Below the pieces are notes generated by a model. It saw only the letters and a program-made list of their open reading frames with translations. It did no database searches and was not told the DNA's origin. 64,000 nt of DNA from Streptomyces chattanoogensis (GTDB taxonomy: Bacteria; Actinomycetota; Actinomycetes; Streptomycetales; Streptomycetaceae). Positions 23,582 to 31,898 of the stretch are shown piece by piece (positions within the stretch are counted from its first letter, which is position 1; the number at the start of each line of letters is the position of its first letter). The position numbers were made by a program, and so were the translations under genes. Location of the stretch: contig NZ_LGKG01000142.1 of NCBI RefSeq assembly GCF_001294335.1, positions 1 through 64,000 on the forward strand, in the 5' to 3' direction.

Positions 23582-23948
23582 GCGGGCGCGGGAAGCGGGC
23601 GGTTCACGACGGGCGGATTCCCCTCCCAAACCTCATTCGGAGGTGGTCTCCGGCCCCCTCTTCAGCCAATCATCGGAGATCAACGCCCTGCCGAACGATC
23701 GGTCGGCGGCTGAATTTCTCCCCCTACCGACCCGTACGGCACCCCGTTCCGCAGGGCGGCGAGCGCTGCATCCCCGCTGGCCGAACACCGTGCTGTCACA
23801 CTCTCTTCACATCTCCACCGCATTCGTTCGCGCCATTACTCACCGCTTTCACTCATCGACTCAAAGCAATCGCCCGGGTGTGCGGCCGGAGCGCCATTGG
23901 GTCCAGACTCCCGTTCGGCATCCGCACCTTCAACCAAAGGAGTTCGTC
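23582..23948 (+). other. promoter and leader region of the inhibitor gene
   Basis: No gene is visible. The last 130 nt are pyrimidine-rich and relatively AT-rich, with repeated TCAC/TCAT and TTCAC motifs. AAAGGAG immediately precedes the inhibitor start. A long leader for a highly expressed secreted protein is plausible. Confidence 0.4.
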
Positions 23949-24389
23949 ATGCGGTACATCCCCGGGGCCCTCGCACTCGGCGCGGCTCTGGTTCTCGGCT
24001 CGCTGGCCACCACGGCACAGGCGGCCGACACCCCGGCGCAGACCTTCCGTTCCGGTGGCCTCTACGCCCCGACGGAACTGGTCATGACCGTCGGCCAGGG
24101 CGAGACCCGCGAGACGGCCACGGTGGAGCGCGCGGTCACCCTCAGCTGTACGCCGCGGGCGACCGGCAGCCACCCGAACCCGCAAGCCGCCTGCGCCCAG
24201 CTGCGCTCCCTGTCCGGTGACTTCACCGCCGTGACCGGCGCGACGACGCAGCGGGTGTGCACCAAGGAGTGGGACCCGATCGTGGTCACCGCGGACGGCG
24301 TCTGGCAGGGGCGCCGGGTGTCGTACACCTACACCTTCGCCAACTCGTGCACGATGATGGACGGCCAGGGGTCGGTGTTCCGGTTCTGA
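23949..24389 (+). CDS. Streptomyces subtilisin inhibitor-like protein with Lys at P1
   Basis: This 146-residue secreted inhibitor has a signal peptide ending in AQA-A (about residue 26). The mature part has the four SSI cysteines (67, 82, 104, 134) forming two disulfides, and the conserved DPIVVTADGVWQGRRVSY block. By alignment with the classic CPMVYDP reactive loop, the loop here is C-T-K-E-W-D-P, so P1 is Lys106. A basic P1 favours trypsin-like targets rather than subtilisin, as in the STI/plasminostreptin subgroup. It faces the convergent S1E protease gene across a strong terminator. Physiological targets are likely the producer's own trypsin-like proteases; this is inferred. Confidence 0.93.
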   Translation: MRYIPGALALGAALVLGSLATTAQAADTPAQTFRSGGLYAPTELVMTVGQGETRETATVERAVTLSCTPRATGSHPNPQAACAQLRSLSGDFTAVTGATTQRVCTKEWDPIVVTADGVWQGRRVSYTYTFANSCTMMDGQGSVFRF

Positions 24390-24414
24390 CCGGAGAGCCC
24401 CCTGACCGGACGGA

Positions 24415-24455
24415 CCTGGCCCCCGGGCATCGGACGGCGATGCCCGGGGGCCAGG
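24415..24455. terminator. strong bidirectional hairpin terminator
   Basis: Perfect 18-nt arms (24415-24432 and 24438-24455) with a GACGG loop lie between the convergent inhibitor and protease genes. Confidence 0.85.
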
Positions 24456-24509
24456 CGCATGAGCCGGCCGGACCGGGTCCGGGTTTTCCCGGGCGACCGG
24501 CCGGAGCGG

Positions 24510-25583
24510 TCAGCCGATCTGCGCGCCGTAGGCCTCCAGGGCCTCCGGGACCGGCTGGAAGTAGGTCTCGCCGCCGCCGGAGCAGTCGCCGCTGCCGCCG
24601 GAGGTGAGGCCGAGCGCGGACTCACCGTCGAAGAGGGCACCGCCGCTGTCGCCGGGCTCGGCGCAGACGTCGGTCTGGATCAGGCCCTCGACGGTGCCCT
24701 CCTGGTAGTTGACGGTCGCGTTCAGCGCCTTGACCGTGCCGTCGTGCACCTGGGTGGTGCTGCCGCTGCGCTGCACCTTCTCGCCGACCGTGGCCTCCGC
24801 GGCCTTGGTGATCTTCTGGGTGCTGCCGTTGTAGAGGTCCACCTCGCTCGGGTGCGCGGTGTCGCCGGTGTACTTGGCGATGGAGTAGTCGTCACCGGGG
24901 AACTTGGAGTCCTCGGTGGTCGCGATCTCCGAGCCGCCCTGCTGGTCGGACCAGCTCTTGACGGCGTTGCCGCAGTGGCCGGCCGTCAGGAAGTACGGAT
25001 TGCCGTCCTTGACGACGTTGAAGCCGAGCGAGCAGCGGGCGCCGCTGCCCCAGATCGCGTCGCCGCCGCCGATGAAGGGCTTGAACTCGCCCTTGGTGTG
25101 GCGGAGTTCGACCCGGTCGCCGAGGCCCTTGGTGACCTGGGTGAGGCGGTCGAGGCGGTCGCCCTTGACCGTGCGGTCGGCGGTCACCACGATCTTGTTG
25201 CCGACCGGGTCGACGCCCCAGGAGGTGCCGGGGATGGTCGCCTTGGACTTCAGCGTCTGCCGGGCCGCGTCGAGCTGGGCGAGCGTGTGCTTGACGAGTC
25301 TGGCCTCCGCACCCTTCGCCCGTACGGCCTTGGCCGCGGTCTCGCTGACGACGTTGACCACCAGCTTCTTGGCCTGGGCGTCGTAGTACGCGCCGGCGGT
25401 GCCGGTCTTGAGCTGGGACGCCAGGGCGGTCGCCGCGGCGGAGGTCAGTTTGGCCGGCTCGGGGACGGTGGGGGCGGGGGCCGCGTGGGCGTTGGCCAGG
25501 GTGACGGTGGCGGTGGCGGCGAGGGCCAGCGCTCCCGCGCCTGCCAGGACCGCGCGCCGGCTGGGTATGCGTCGGTGCTTCAA
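24510..25583 (-). CDS. streptogrisin/alpha-lytic-type S1E serine protease precursor
   Basis: This 357-residue preproprotein starts at TTG (LKHRRIPSRR), with GGGAGG 8 nt upstream; the start matches the KHRRIP N-terminus of secreted Streptomyces proteases. A signal region runs to about residue 34, followed by an alpha-lytic-type propeptide to about residue 170. The chymotrypsin-fold catalytic domain shows TAGHCG, DYSIAKY and GDSGGAL for the His-Asp-Ser triad. The C-terminus SGGSGDCSGGGETYFQPVPEALEAYG is characteristic. It resembles SGPD/SAM-P20-type enzymes; P1 preference cannot be fixed by eye. Confidence 0.9.
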   Translation of the reverse strand: MKHRRIPSRRAVLAGAGALALAATATVTLANAHAAPAPTVPEPAKLTSAAATALASQLKTGTAGAYYDAQAKKLVVNVVSETAAKAVRAKGAEARLVKHTLAQLDAARQTLKSKATIPGTSWGVDPVGNKIVVTADRTVKGDRLDRLTQVTKGLGDRVELRHTKGEFKPFIGGGDAIWGSGARCSLGFNVVKDGNPYFLTAGHCGNAVKSWSDQQGGSEIATTEDSKFPGDDYSIAKYTGDTAHPSEVDLYNGSTQKITKAAEATVGEKVQRSGSTTQVHDGTVKALNATVNYQEGTVEGLIQTDVCAEPGDSGGALFDGESALGLTSGGSGDCSGGGETYFQPVPEALEAYGAQIG

Positions 25584-25943
25584 CTCAGTGCCTCCCGTGG
25601 GGGGATGGGCCCGGTCCGTGGGGAGATGCGCGGGCCCGAGAGTGTGAGGAATCGGGACACAAACGTTCCGCCCGGCTGGCAGCACTCGGTAACAGCGCTC
25701 CGGGGAGTCGCGTCCATGCCAACGTGCGGGCCGAGTATCCCCACCCGTCTCACTCGTGCACAAGACCGAGTTCCGGTCTCGAGTACGGGAGTTCACCGTG
25801 TCATCACGTTCGTCACGTGAGGGTCACACCGGTGTCCGCGTGTGGGGGTTACGAGGGCGAATGGCCGGAACACATCCGTGACCGCGCTCGCCCCGGACGG
25901 CGCCCGGCCCGCCTCCGACAGGCGACCGCCCCCCGACAGCAGT

Positions 25944-25979
25944 GATCGCCGTAGGTGCCCCACGGCACGTACGGCGATC
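25944..25979 (-). terminator. hairpin, second of two after the SPFH gene
   Basis: GATCGCCGTA / TACGGCGATC arms enclose a nested GTGCC-CCAC-GGCAC stem with one mismatch. Confidence 0.6.
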
Positions 25980-25984
25980 GGTTG

Positions 25985-26015
25985 CCGCCGGACAGGCCCT
26001 GGACCTGTCCGGCGG
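25985..26015 (-). terminator. hairpin terminator after the SPFH gene
   Basis: CCGCCGGACAGG and CCTGTCCGGCGG (perfect 12-nt arms, 7-nt loop) start 9 nt past the SPFH stop. Confidence 0.8.
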
Positions 26016-26023
26016 ATCAGGCC

Positions 26024-27079
26024 CTAACCGCGCTCGGCACCCCGGCCCACGTCGAAGCCGTCCGCCCCAGGGAGGTCCGGCAGGTCGGCCAGCTCTGCGG
26101 GCAGGGCGCGCTGCTCGACGTCCGCGACGCGATCGAGGTCCGTGACGTCGTCGAAACCCGCCGCGACGCCGGCGTCCGCGACACCCGCCCCGGAACCCTC
26201 CGAACCCTCCGAGCCCTCCGAGCCCTCCGAGCCCTCGGAACCCTCCGAGTCCGTGGCAGCCGTCCGTTCCGTGCGCTCCGCCCGCTCCGCTTCGACCTGC
26301 GCGGTCTGGGCCTGCGCCTGGAGGCCGGAGCGCTCCAGGAAGCGGAGCAGTTCCACAGGGAAGGGGAGGACGAGGGTGGAATTCTTCTCGGCGGCCACCG
26401 CCACCACGGTCTGGAGCAGGCGCAGTTGCAGCGCGGCAGGCTGGTCGGACATCGCCGCGGCGGCCTCGGCCAGCTTCTTCGAGGCCTGCAGCTCGGCGTC
26501 GGCGTTGATCACGCGGGCGCGGCGGTCGCGGGTGGCCTCCGCCTGGCGGGCCATCGACCGCTTCATGGTCTCCGGCAGCGAGACGTCCTTGATCTCCACG
26601 CGGTCGACGGTCACTCCCCAGCCGATGGCCGGGCTGTCCATCATCAGCTCCAGACCCTGGTTGAGCTTCTCCCGGTTCGAGAGGAGGTCGTCCAGTTCGC
26701 TCTTGCCGATGATCGAGCGCAGCGAGGTCTGCGCCATCTGGGAGACCGCGAAGCGGTAGTCCTCGACCCGGACGACCGCATCGGCGGCGTCCACGACCTT
26801 GAAATAGACCACCGCGTCGACCCGGACCGTGACGTTGTCGCGGGTGATGCCTTCCTGGGCGGGCACCGGCATCGTGACGATCTGCATATTGACCTTACGC
26901 ATCCGGTCGATGCCCGGAATGATCATGGTGAAGCCCGGCCCGCGCACACCGGAGGCCAGCTTCCCCAGCCGGAGCACCACACCGCGTTCGTACTGCTTGA
27001 CCACCCGCGCAGCCGCGATGAAATACACCAGGCCGGCCGAGGCCAGCCCCACCCCGGCCGTCACCAGTTCTTCGAGCAT
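26024..27079 (-). CDS. SPFH/band-7 (slipin-like) membrane protein
   Basis: This 351-residue protein has an N-terminal membrane segment (about 5-25) and a band-7 domain (about 30-200, YERGVVLRLGKLASGVRGPGFTMIIPGID...). A coiled coil follows (about 175-245, SMARQAEATRDRRARVINADAELQASKKLAEAAAAM). The C-terminal tail contains six consecutive Ser-Glu-Gly units (about 287-304). Slipins organise membrane microdomains and scaffold proteases. No NfeD partner is adjacent. The ATG at 27079 is preferred to the GTG one codon earlier. It sits between two S1E protease genes but has its own terminators. Confidence 0.88.
   Translation of the reverse strand: MLEELVTAGVGLASAGLVYFIAAARVVKQYERGVVLRLGKLASGVRGPGFTMIIPGIDRMRKVNMQIVTMPVPAQEGITRDNVTVRVDAVVYFKVVDAADAVVRVEDYRFAVSQMAQTSLRSIIGKSELDDLLSNREKLNQGLELMMDSPAIGWGVTVDRVEIKDVSLPETMKRSMARQAEATRDRRARVINADAELQASKKLAEAAAAMSDQPAALQLRLLQTVVAVAAEKNSTLVLPFPVELLRFLERSGLQAQAQTAQVEAERAERTERTAATDSEGSEGSEGSEGSEGSEGSGAGVADAGVAAGFDDVTDLDRVADVEQRALPAELADLPDLPGADGFDVGRGAERG
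26191..26249 (-). repeat. 9-bp tandem repeat encoding Ser-Glu-Gly units
   Basis: Six or more copies of a GAGCCCTCC-like 9-mer in the SPFH gene encode the SEG repeats near its C-terminus. Length variation between strains is likely. Confidence 0.8.
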
Positions 27080-27181
27080 CACAGCCCCCTGACAGAGGAA
27101 TGCCGCCCTTTGCCGTCCTTTATTTCGTCTATTTCATCGTATGCCTGGTTCGCGGGGTGGTCGAAAGACGCAGGCGGCCAC

Positions 27182-27225
27182 CCGGTGCGGGGCCCTGTCC
27201 CCCGGCGGACAGGGCCCCGCACCGG
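27182..27225 (-). terminator. strong hairpin terminator after the sprB-like gene
   Basis: Perfect 18-nt arms (27182-27199, 27208-27225) with an 8-nt loop start 33 nt past the protease stop. Confidence 0.85.
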
Positions 27226-27257
27226 ACCTCGGCCGGGGCCGGCCGGTCCGCGACCGG

Positions 27258-28166
27258 TCAGTACACGCTCACGCCGTATGCGCTCAGCGCCTCCGTCACG
27301 GGCTGGAAGAACGTCGTACCGCCGGAGGTGCAGTCGCCGCTGCCGCCGGAGGTGAGGCCCAGGGCCTTGGTGCCGGAGTAGAGGGGGCCGCCGCTGTCGC
27401 CGGGCTCGGCGCACACGGTGGTCTTGATGAGGCCGGAGACGATGTCGCCGCCGCCGTAGTTGACGGTGGCGTTCAGGCCGGTGACCTTGCCGCTGTGGGT
27501 GCCGGTCGTGGAACCGCGGCGGGTGACCGACTGGCCGACGGTCGGGGTGCCGGCGCTGGTGATGTCCTGGCTGCCGACCATTCCGGGGTGCGACAGAGAC
27601 GTGTTGGTGTACTTCACGATGCCGTAGTCGTTGCCGGGGAAGCTGGTGCCGGTGGTCGGCCCGATGCTCGTGGTGTGCGAGGAGTCGGTGTACCAGGGCG
27701 GCTTGCCGTCGGTGCAGTGGCCGGCCGTCAGGAAGTAATAGGTGCTGCCGCTGCGGACGTTGAAGCCGAGCGAGCAGCGCCAGCTCGGTGCGTAGATGGC
27801 GTCGCCGCCGGAGATGAGCTTGCGCAGGGTGCCGGAGATGCGCTCGATGCGCAGGGCGCCGGCGTTGCTGCCCGCGGCCTGCTTGATCCGGGCGATCCCG
27901 GCCCGGGAGACGGTGCGGTCGGCGGTGACGACCAGGGTGTGGGTCTTCCGGTCGACGGCCCAGGCGGTCCCCGCGACATCCGCGGTGCGTACGGCGTGGC
28001 CGGCGGCGGAGAGCTGCGCGGCGCTGAACGTGGTTGCGGGGGCGGGGCCCTGGGCGCTGGCGGTCGGGACGGCGAGGGCGCCGACCGCCACCAGTCCGGA
28101 CGCCACGGCGATCAGCCGGGTGCGTCTTGCCACGCCGCTGCGGGGGATGGTGCGCTCGTTCCTCAC
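27258..28166 (-). CDS. sprB: streptogrisin B-type serine protease precursor
   Basis: This 302-residue preproprotein starts at GTG ([11 protein letters not shown]), with TCGGAGG 6 nt upstream. Signal peptide to about residue 38, propeptide to about 115, then a mature domain beginning ISGGDAIY as in streptogrisins A and B. Triad residues lie in [14 protein letters not shown] and [10 protein letters not shown]. The C-terminus [17 protein letters not shown] matches, to my memory, streptogrisin B exactly, which supports the symbol. Such enzymes are chymotrypsin-like and are secreted during development or on amino-acid limitation. Its upstream region carries unusual direct repeats. Confidence 0.9.
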   Translation of the reverse strand: MRNERTIPRSGVARRTRLIAVASGLVAVGALAVPTASAQGPAPATTFSAAQLSAAGHAVRTADVAGTAWAVDRKTHTLVVTADRTVSRAGIARIKQAAGSNAGALRIERISGTLRKLISGGDAIYAPSWRCSLGFNVRSGSTYYFLTAGHCTDGKPPWYTDSSHTTSIGPTTGTSFPGNDYGIVKYTNTSLSHPGMVGSQDITSAGTPTVGQSVTRRGSTTGTHSGKVTGLNATVNYGGGDIVSGLIKTTVCAEPGDSGGPLYSGTKALGLTSGGSGDCTSGGTTFFQPVTEALSAYGVSVY

Positions 28167-28665
28167 GTGATGCCTCCGAGGGGGGATGAAGGGGCCGCCG
28201 GTGGGCGGCCTGGTGAGGCGCAGCCGAAGGGCACGGGGAAATCCGCACGGTGGATGCCGGACGTCAGACGTGGGATGCCAGTGTCGGACGTCAGACGTGG
28301 GACGCTGATGCCGGACGGTGGACGTTCGACGTGGGTACCGCGTGGGTACCGCACGTCGGACGCCGGACGTCGGACAGGAACGCCGGATGGTGAACGCCGC
28401 TGTCCGGCATCGCAGTTCAGCGGTGCCGCACAGCAAGGATGTTCGACGTGCCCCTGACAAGCGCTGGTCGGAGTGTCCGGCGCAGCGCCCCCGGAGCGCA
28501 AGAGGGCATCGGCAAGGAACAGGAAGGAAGGGGAAGGAAATCTGCCGGCGGAGGGCTCCCGGCGGAGGGCTCCCGGCCGCATCCGGCGCGCAATTCGCCG
28601 CCCCGGCAGCCTTGTTGGGACTGCCGGGGCGGCGCGGTGACCCCCTCGGTCGGGGATGGGACGGA
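28167..28665 (-). other. sprB upstream region with direct repeats
   Basis: There is no convincing gene in this 499-nt gap. It contains the repeats at 28259-28352 and, near 28430-28560, purine-rich sequence. The DUF1684 stop lies at the far end. Confidence 0.5.
28259..28352. repeat. degenerate 17-bp direct repeats and an 11-bp tandem repeat
   Basis: GGACGTCAGACGTGGGA occurs at 28259-28275 and 28286-28302, with a third degenerate copy at 28320-28336. GTGGGTACCGC occurs twice in tandem (28331-28341, 28342-28352). The element is about 95-185 nt upstream of the sprB start. Confidence 0.75.
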
Positions 28666-29454
28666 TCAGCCCGGGCGGCGGTTCCGCTCACCGGCCCGCA
28701 GCGCGAACGGCAGGGTGTTGCCGGGTGGCGGGAAGGGGCACAGGAAGTGGTCGGCGAAGGCACAGGGCGGCAGCTGCGTGCGGTTGAGGTCCACGGTGAC
28801 GGTGCCGTCCGCGGCGGGCGCGGGCGGGCGCAGGAACCGGAAGCGGTAGCTGTCCGTGCCGCCGGTGGCGTCGGCGAGCACCGCCCACAGCGAGCCGTCG
28901 GCCTCGACCGCCACCTGGAGGGTGTGCTCGTCGCCGTCCAGCGTGAAGGCCAGTTCACCGGCCAGACCGAGGCCGCGCCGGGCCCCGTCGGCGTGGGGCA
29001 CCTCGACGCTGCGCCGCTCCCCGTACGGGCGGAACAGTCCGGGCCGGATCCAGCGCTCGTCGTGGTCGTAGACGTCGATGCCGGCGAAGTCGCGGCGGTT
29101 CGCGGCGCCGGGGTCGAAGTCGCGTACCGCCCACTGGTCCTCGCGGCGCAGCACCAGCAGATGGCGTGCGCCCTGGGTCACGCGGGTGGCGTCCGGCGCG
29201 GCGTCGGGGCCGAGGCGTATCGCACCGGCCGCGGGCCTGCCGTCGACGGTGAGCCGGTCGCCGTCCCCGGCCCGCAGCACGACCCCGTCGCCGTCCGCGG
29301 TCCAGATGCCCGGCAGCCCCGCGATCCGGCCGTCCGGATGGTCCGCGAGCCAGTGGGTGCCGGTCAGCGCGAGGGGTCCGTACGGCGCGGAGACCGCGGC
29401 GAGGCGGCGCTCCCGCCAGTCCTGCCAGTCCTGGAGTGGGTGCGGGGTGCTCAT
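28666..29454 (-). CDS. DUF1684 family protein
   Basis: This 262-residue soluble protein has a C-terminal [39 protein letters not shown] block. That block is the hallmark of DUF1684, whose usual form is DFNRAYNPPCAF...CPLPPPQN. The function is unknown; the conserved Cys and Asp/Asn residues have suggested a catalytic or metal role. It is the last gene of the minus-strand sulfur/amino-acid-like operon, and its ATG overlaps the stop of a monooxygenase remnant by 4 nt (ATGA). This implies that it was once coupled to the full monooxygenase gene. Confidence 0.82.
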   Translation of the reverse strand: MSTPHPLQDWQDWRERRLAAVSAPYGPLALTGTHWLADHPDGRIAGLPGIWTADGDGVVLRAGDGDRLTVDGRPAAGAIRLGPDAAPDATRVTQGARHLLVLRREDQWAVRDFDPGAANRRDFAGIDVYDHDERWIRPGLFRPYGERRSVEVPHADGARRGLGLAGELAFTLDGDEHTLQVAVEADGSLWAVLADATGGTDSYRFRFLRPPAPAADGTVTVDLNRTQLPPCAFADHFLCPFPPPGNTLPFALRAGERNRRPG

Positions 29455-29640
29455 GGCCGTCCGTCCTCCCCTGCCGGGCCGCCCGGCTGCGCCAGTCCCA
29501 GGTGCGAACGCAGCGTCCGGCCGTGGTATTCCGTGCGGTACACGCCGCGCTCCTGGAGGAGCGGTACGACCCGGTCGACGAAGTCGTCCAGTCCGCCCGG
29601 GGTCAGATGCGGTGCGGGGCCGTCGGGGTCTTCGGGGTCA
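29451..29640 (-). pseudogene. C-terminal remnant of an LLM flavin monooxygenase
   Basis: About 62 codons remain in a frame different from the preceding gene, with no credible start codon. The translation [20 protein letters not shown] followed by [18 protein letters not shown] is the characteristic C-terminus of NtaA/SnaA-type LLM monooxygenases. It mirrors the tail of the intact neighbour ([25 protein letters not shown]). Its stop overlaps the DUF1684 start. I read it as what is left of a second, adjacent LLM gene after a deletion. Confidence 0.75.
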
Positions 29641-30651
29641 TGCGGTCTCCCTGGCGAGGGCGTAACGGCTGGCCGGGCGCGGCAGGCCGAGGTGTTCGCG
29701 CAGCGTCACGCCCTCGTACGCGCGGCGCAGCAGGCCGCGGTCGCGGAGGACGGGGACGGTGCCGTCGACCAGCAGCGTGAGGTCCCGCCCGGGATCGGCG
29801 GGCCGCAGATGGAAGCCGTCGGCGGCGCCGTCCGCCCGCCAGTCCCCGATCAGATCGGCGAGCCCGGCGGCGTCGCCGGAGTCGTACAGCTCGACCGGCA
29901 GCGAGGCGAAAACCCGCAGCAGGTCGGGGTCGCGGCCGTGCGTGCGGGCGCGGTGGCGCAGGTCCTCGCGTACGGCGCGCGCGGTGGCGGGGTCCTCGAC
30001 CCGTACGAGGGCGAGGTCGGCGTGCGCCGCGGCCACCTCGCGCGCGGGATCCTCGGTGGCGTCCACGGCGATGACCGGGCGGCCCTGGGGCGGCCGGGGG
30101 ACGATGGAGGGGCCGCGGACGCTGAAGGCGCTGCCGGTGAAGTCGATGTGGTGCAGCTTGTCGCGGTCGATGAAGCGGCCGGTCGCCCGGTCGCGGATCT
30201 CCGCGTCGTCCTCCCAGCTGTCCCACAGCCGGGCGGCCACATCGGCGGCCTCGCCGGCCTCCCGCCAGACGTCGGCGGGCGGCGCGGCCGGGCGGCGGCC
30301 GGTCAGCGCCGCCTCGGCCTCGGTGGTGGAGACCCCGACGGTCCAGCCGGCCCGGCCGCCGCTGACCCAGTCGAGGGTGGCGACGGCGGTGGAGACATGG
30401 AACGGCTCGGTGTGGGTGGTGGTGACGGTCGGCACCAGGCCGATGCGTTCGGTGGCGGGGGCGATGCGGGCCAGTACGGCGAGCGCGTCGGGTCCCGGTC
30501 CGGCGAAGCCGTCGCCGAGGGTGAGGAAGTCGAGGGTGCCGCGCTCGGCGAGCCGGGCGAGGGCGAGGTGATGTGCGGCGTCACAGGGGATCCGGCCGTC
30601 CGGCGGATCCAGGGCGACGGCCAGATGGAGCGGGCTCGGGGTCACGGACAT
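29638..30651 (-). CDS. LLM-class flavin-dependent oxidoreductase
   Basis: This 337-residue luciferase-like monooxygenase uses FMNH2 and O2. The barrel shows [69 protein letters not shown] in order, the typical N-terminal signature, and an [24 protein letters not shown] central block. It is shorter than many NtaA-type enzymes (about 430-450) but has a proper C-terminus. It lies in the minus operon between a decayed substrate-binding protein and the remnant of a second LLM. Substrate is probably a sulfur or amine compound imported by the neighbouring ABC system. Confidence 0.82.
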   Translation of the reverse strand: MSVTPSPLHLAVALDPPDGRIPCDAAHHLALARLAERGTLDFLTLGDGFAGPGPDALAVLARIAPATERIGLVPTVTTTHTEPFHVSTAVATLDWVSGGRAGWTVGVSTTEAEAALTGRRPAAPPADVWREAGEAADVAARLWDSWEDDAEIRDRATGRFIDRDKLHHIDFTGSAFSVRGPSIVPRPPQGRPVIAVDATEDPAREVAAAHADLALVRVEDPATARAVREDLRHRARTHGRDPDLLRVFASLPVELYDSGDAAGLADLIGDWRADGAADGFHLRPADPGRDLTLLVDGTVPVLRDRGLLRRAYEGVTLREHLGLPRPASRYALARETA

Positions 30652-30674
30652 GGGTGGGCCTTTCTCGCGCCGGG

Positions 30675-30886
30675 TCAGCTCGCCGTCTTCGGCAGGCCGG
30701 GAGGGTTGATCTCCGAGGTCTTCAGGGCCGCCCGATATTGATCTTCGGTCCCCGGCCTCCCGCGGCGGCGACGTGCTCGCCCGCCACCTCCCCGCCGCCG
30801 CTGCCGCAGGCGGTCAGGAGTACGGAGCCGGCGGCGAGGGCGAGGGCGGCGGACAGGGCGCGGCGGTTCAACGGATGTCTTCTCAT
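30675..30886 (-). pseudogene. remnant of an ABC substrate-binding lipoprotein
   Basis: The start encodes a full lipoprotein signal (MRRHPLNRRALSAALALAAG, then SVLLTACGSGGG with the lipobox Cys) and a few mature residues, ending at a stop at 30722. In the +1 frame the sequence resumes as ALKTSEINPPGLPKTAS and stop, which is a typical C-terminus of polar amino-acid binding proteins. Roughly 230 internal codons are missing. It sits immediately downstream of the ABC ATPase gene. The intact binding protein of the locus is encoded at 36646-37596. Confidence 0.75.
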
Positions 30887-30900
30887 GGCTGGCGGACCGT

Positions 30901-31686
30901 TCACAGGACCTTGGAAAGGAAGGACTTGGTGCGCTCGTGGCGCGGGTTGTCGAGCACCTCGCCGGGCGGGCCCTGCTCGATGATCCGTCCGCCGTCCATG
31001 AAGACGACGGTGTCGGCCACTTCGCGGGCGAAGCCGATCTCATGGGTGACGACGATCATCGTGGTGCCCTGGTGCGCCAGGTCCTTGATGACGTCGAGGA
31101 CTTCGCCGACCAGCTCCGGGTCGAGCGCCGAGGTCGGCTCGTCGAAGAGCAGCAGCTTGGGTTCCAGGGCGAGCGCGCGGGCGATGGCGACGCGCTGCTG
31201 CTGGCCGCCGGAGAGCTGCCGGGGGTAGGCATCCGCCTTGTCGGCGAGCCCGACCCGTTCCAGCAGCTTCACCGCGGTGGCGAGGGCGTCCTTCTTCGGC
31301 CGTCGGAGCGCGGAGACGGGGGCCTCGGTGAGGTTGTCGAGGACGGTCAGATGCGGGAAGAGGTTGAAGTTCTGGAAGACGAAGCCGATGTCCGTGCGCT
31401 GTCTGAGGATCTCGCGCTCGCGCAGCTCGTAGAGCTTGTCGCCGGAGCGCCGGTAGCCGACCAGCGTACCGTCCACGCTGACCGTGCCGCTGTCGACCTT
31501 CTCCAGGTGGTTGATGCTGCGCAGCAGGGTCGACTTCCCGGAGCCGGAGGGGCCGAGGACGACGGCCACCTCACCGGCCCGTACGTCCAGGTCCACCCCC
31601 TTGAGCACCTCCAGGGGACCGAAGCTCTTGTGGACGGACCGGATCTCGACCATCGGGCGCGCGGCCGTGACGGTGGGTGTGCTCAT
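30901..31686 (-). CDS. ABC transporter ATP-binding protein, polar amino-acid type
   Basis: This 261-residue ATPase belongs to the GlnQ/TcyC-like group. Walker A GPSGSGKS (45-52), Q-loop FVFQNFN (about 102-108), signature LSGGQQQR (158-165), Walker B LLLFDEP (178-184) and the switch His in VVTHE (213-217) are intact. It powers import of an amino-acid-like solute through the permease at 33722-34597, since its immediate upstream permease is a remnant. Its ATG overlaps that remnant's stop (ATGA). Expression presumably depends on read-through from the upstream FAD gene. Confidence 0.92.
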   Translation of the reverse strand: MSTPTVTAARPMVEIRSVHKSFGPLEVLKGVDLDVRAGEVAVVLGPSGSGKSTLLRSINHLEKVDSGTVSVDGTLVGYRRSGDKLYELREREILRQRTDIGFVFQNFNLFPHLTVLDNLTEAPVSALRRPKKDALATAVKLLERVGLADKADAYPRQLSGGQQQRVAIARALALEPKLLLFDEPTSALDPELVGEVLDVIKDLAHQGTTMIVVTHEIGFAREVADTVVFMDGGRIIEQGPPGEVLDNPRHERTKSFLSKVL

Positions 31687-31898
31687 CGGGTCGCTCCCTT
31701 GAAGACGTGGCGTTCGACGTAGTGCTGGAGGACGGAGAGCGCACCGGTCAGGAGGGCGTACCAGGCGGTGGCGACCATCAGGAGGGGCACGACCCTGCCG
31801 TTCCGTCCGTAGAGACCTGGACCTGGTAGAAGAGCGCGCCGATCGCCATGACCGAGACGATGCGGCGCAGCTCGGCCGCGGCGTGCGCTACGGGGTGA
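31683..31898 (-). pseudogene. frameshifted C-terminal remnant of an ABC permease
   Basis: Directly after the FAD gene stop, one frame reads ELRRIVSVMAIGALFYQVQV and then runs to a stop. One base shifted, the sequence continues LYGRNGRVVPLLMVATAWY...LSVLQHYVERHVFKG and stops at the ATPase ATG. Both parts align with the C-terminus of the intact permease (IVSVIAVQDLLYSVQLVY, RTYQVIPLLLVATLWY, QHYLERHYARG). No start codon remains. This is a truncated, frameshifted second permease gene. Confidence 0.8.

Larger units (their letters stand above)
25584..26023 (-). other. protease promoter region and tandem terminators
   Basis: There is no gene. The part near 25600-25860 is the upstream region of the protease. 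Two terminator hairpins listed separately occupy 25944-26015 and serve the SPFH gene. Confidence 0.5.

Noticed and set aside
28259..28352. CRISPR array
   Set aside because: The repeats are short, degenerate, irregularly spaced and lack spacer-repeat alternation. No cas genes are present.
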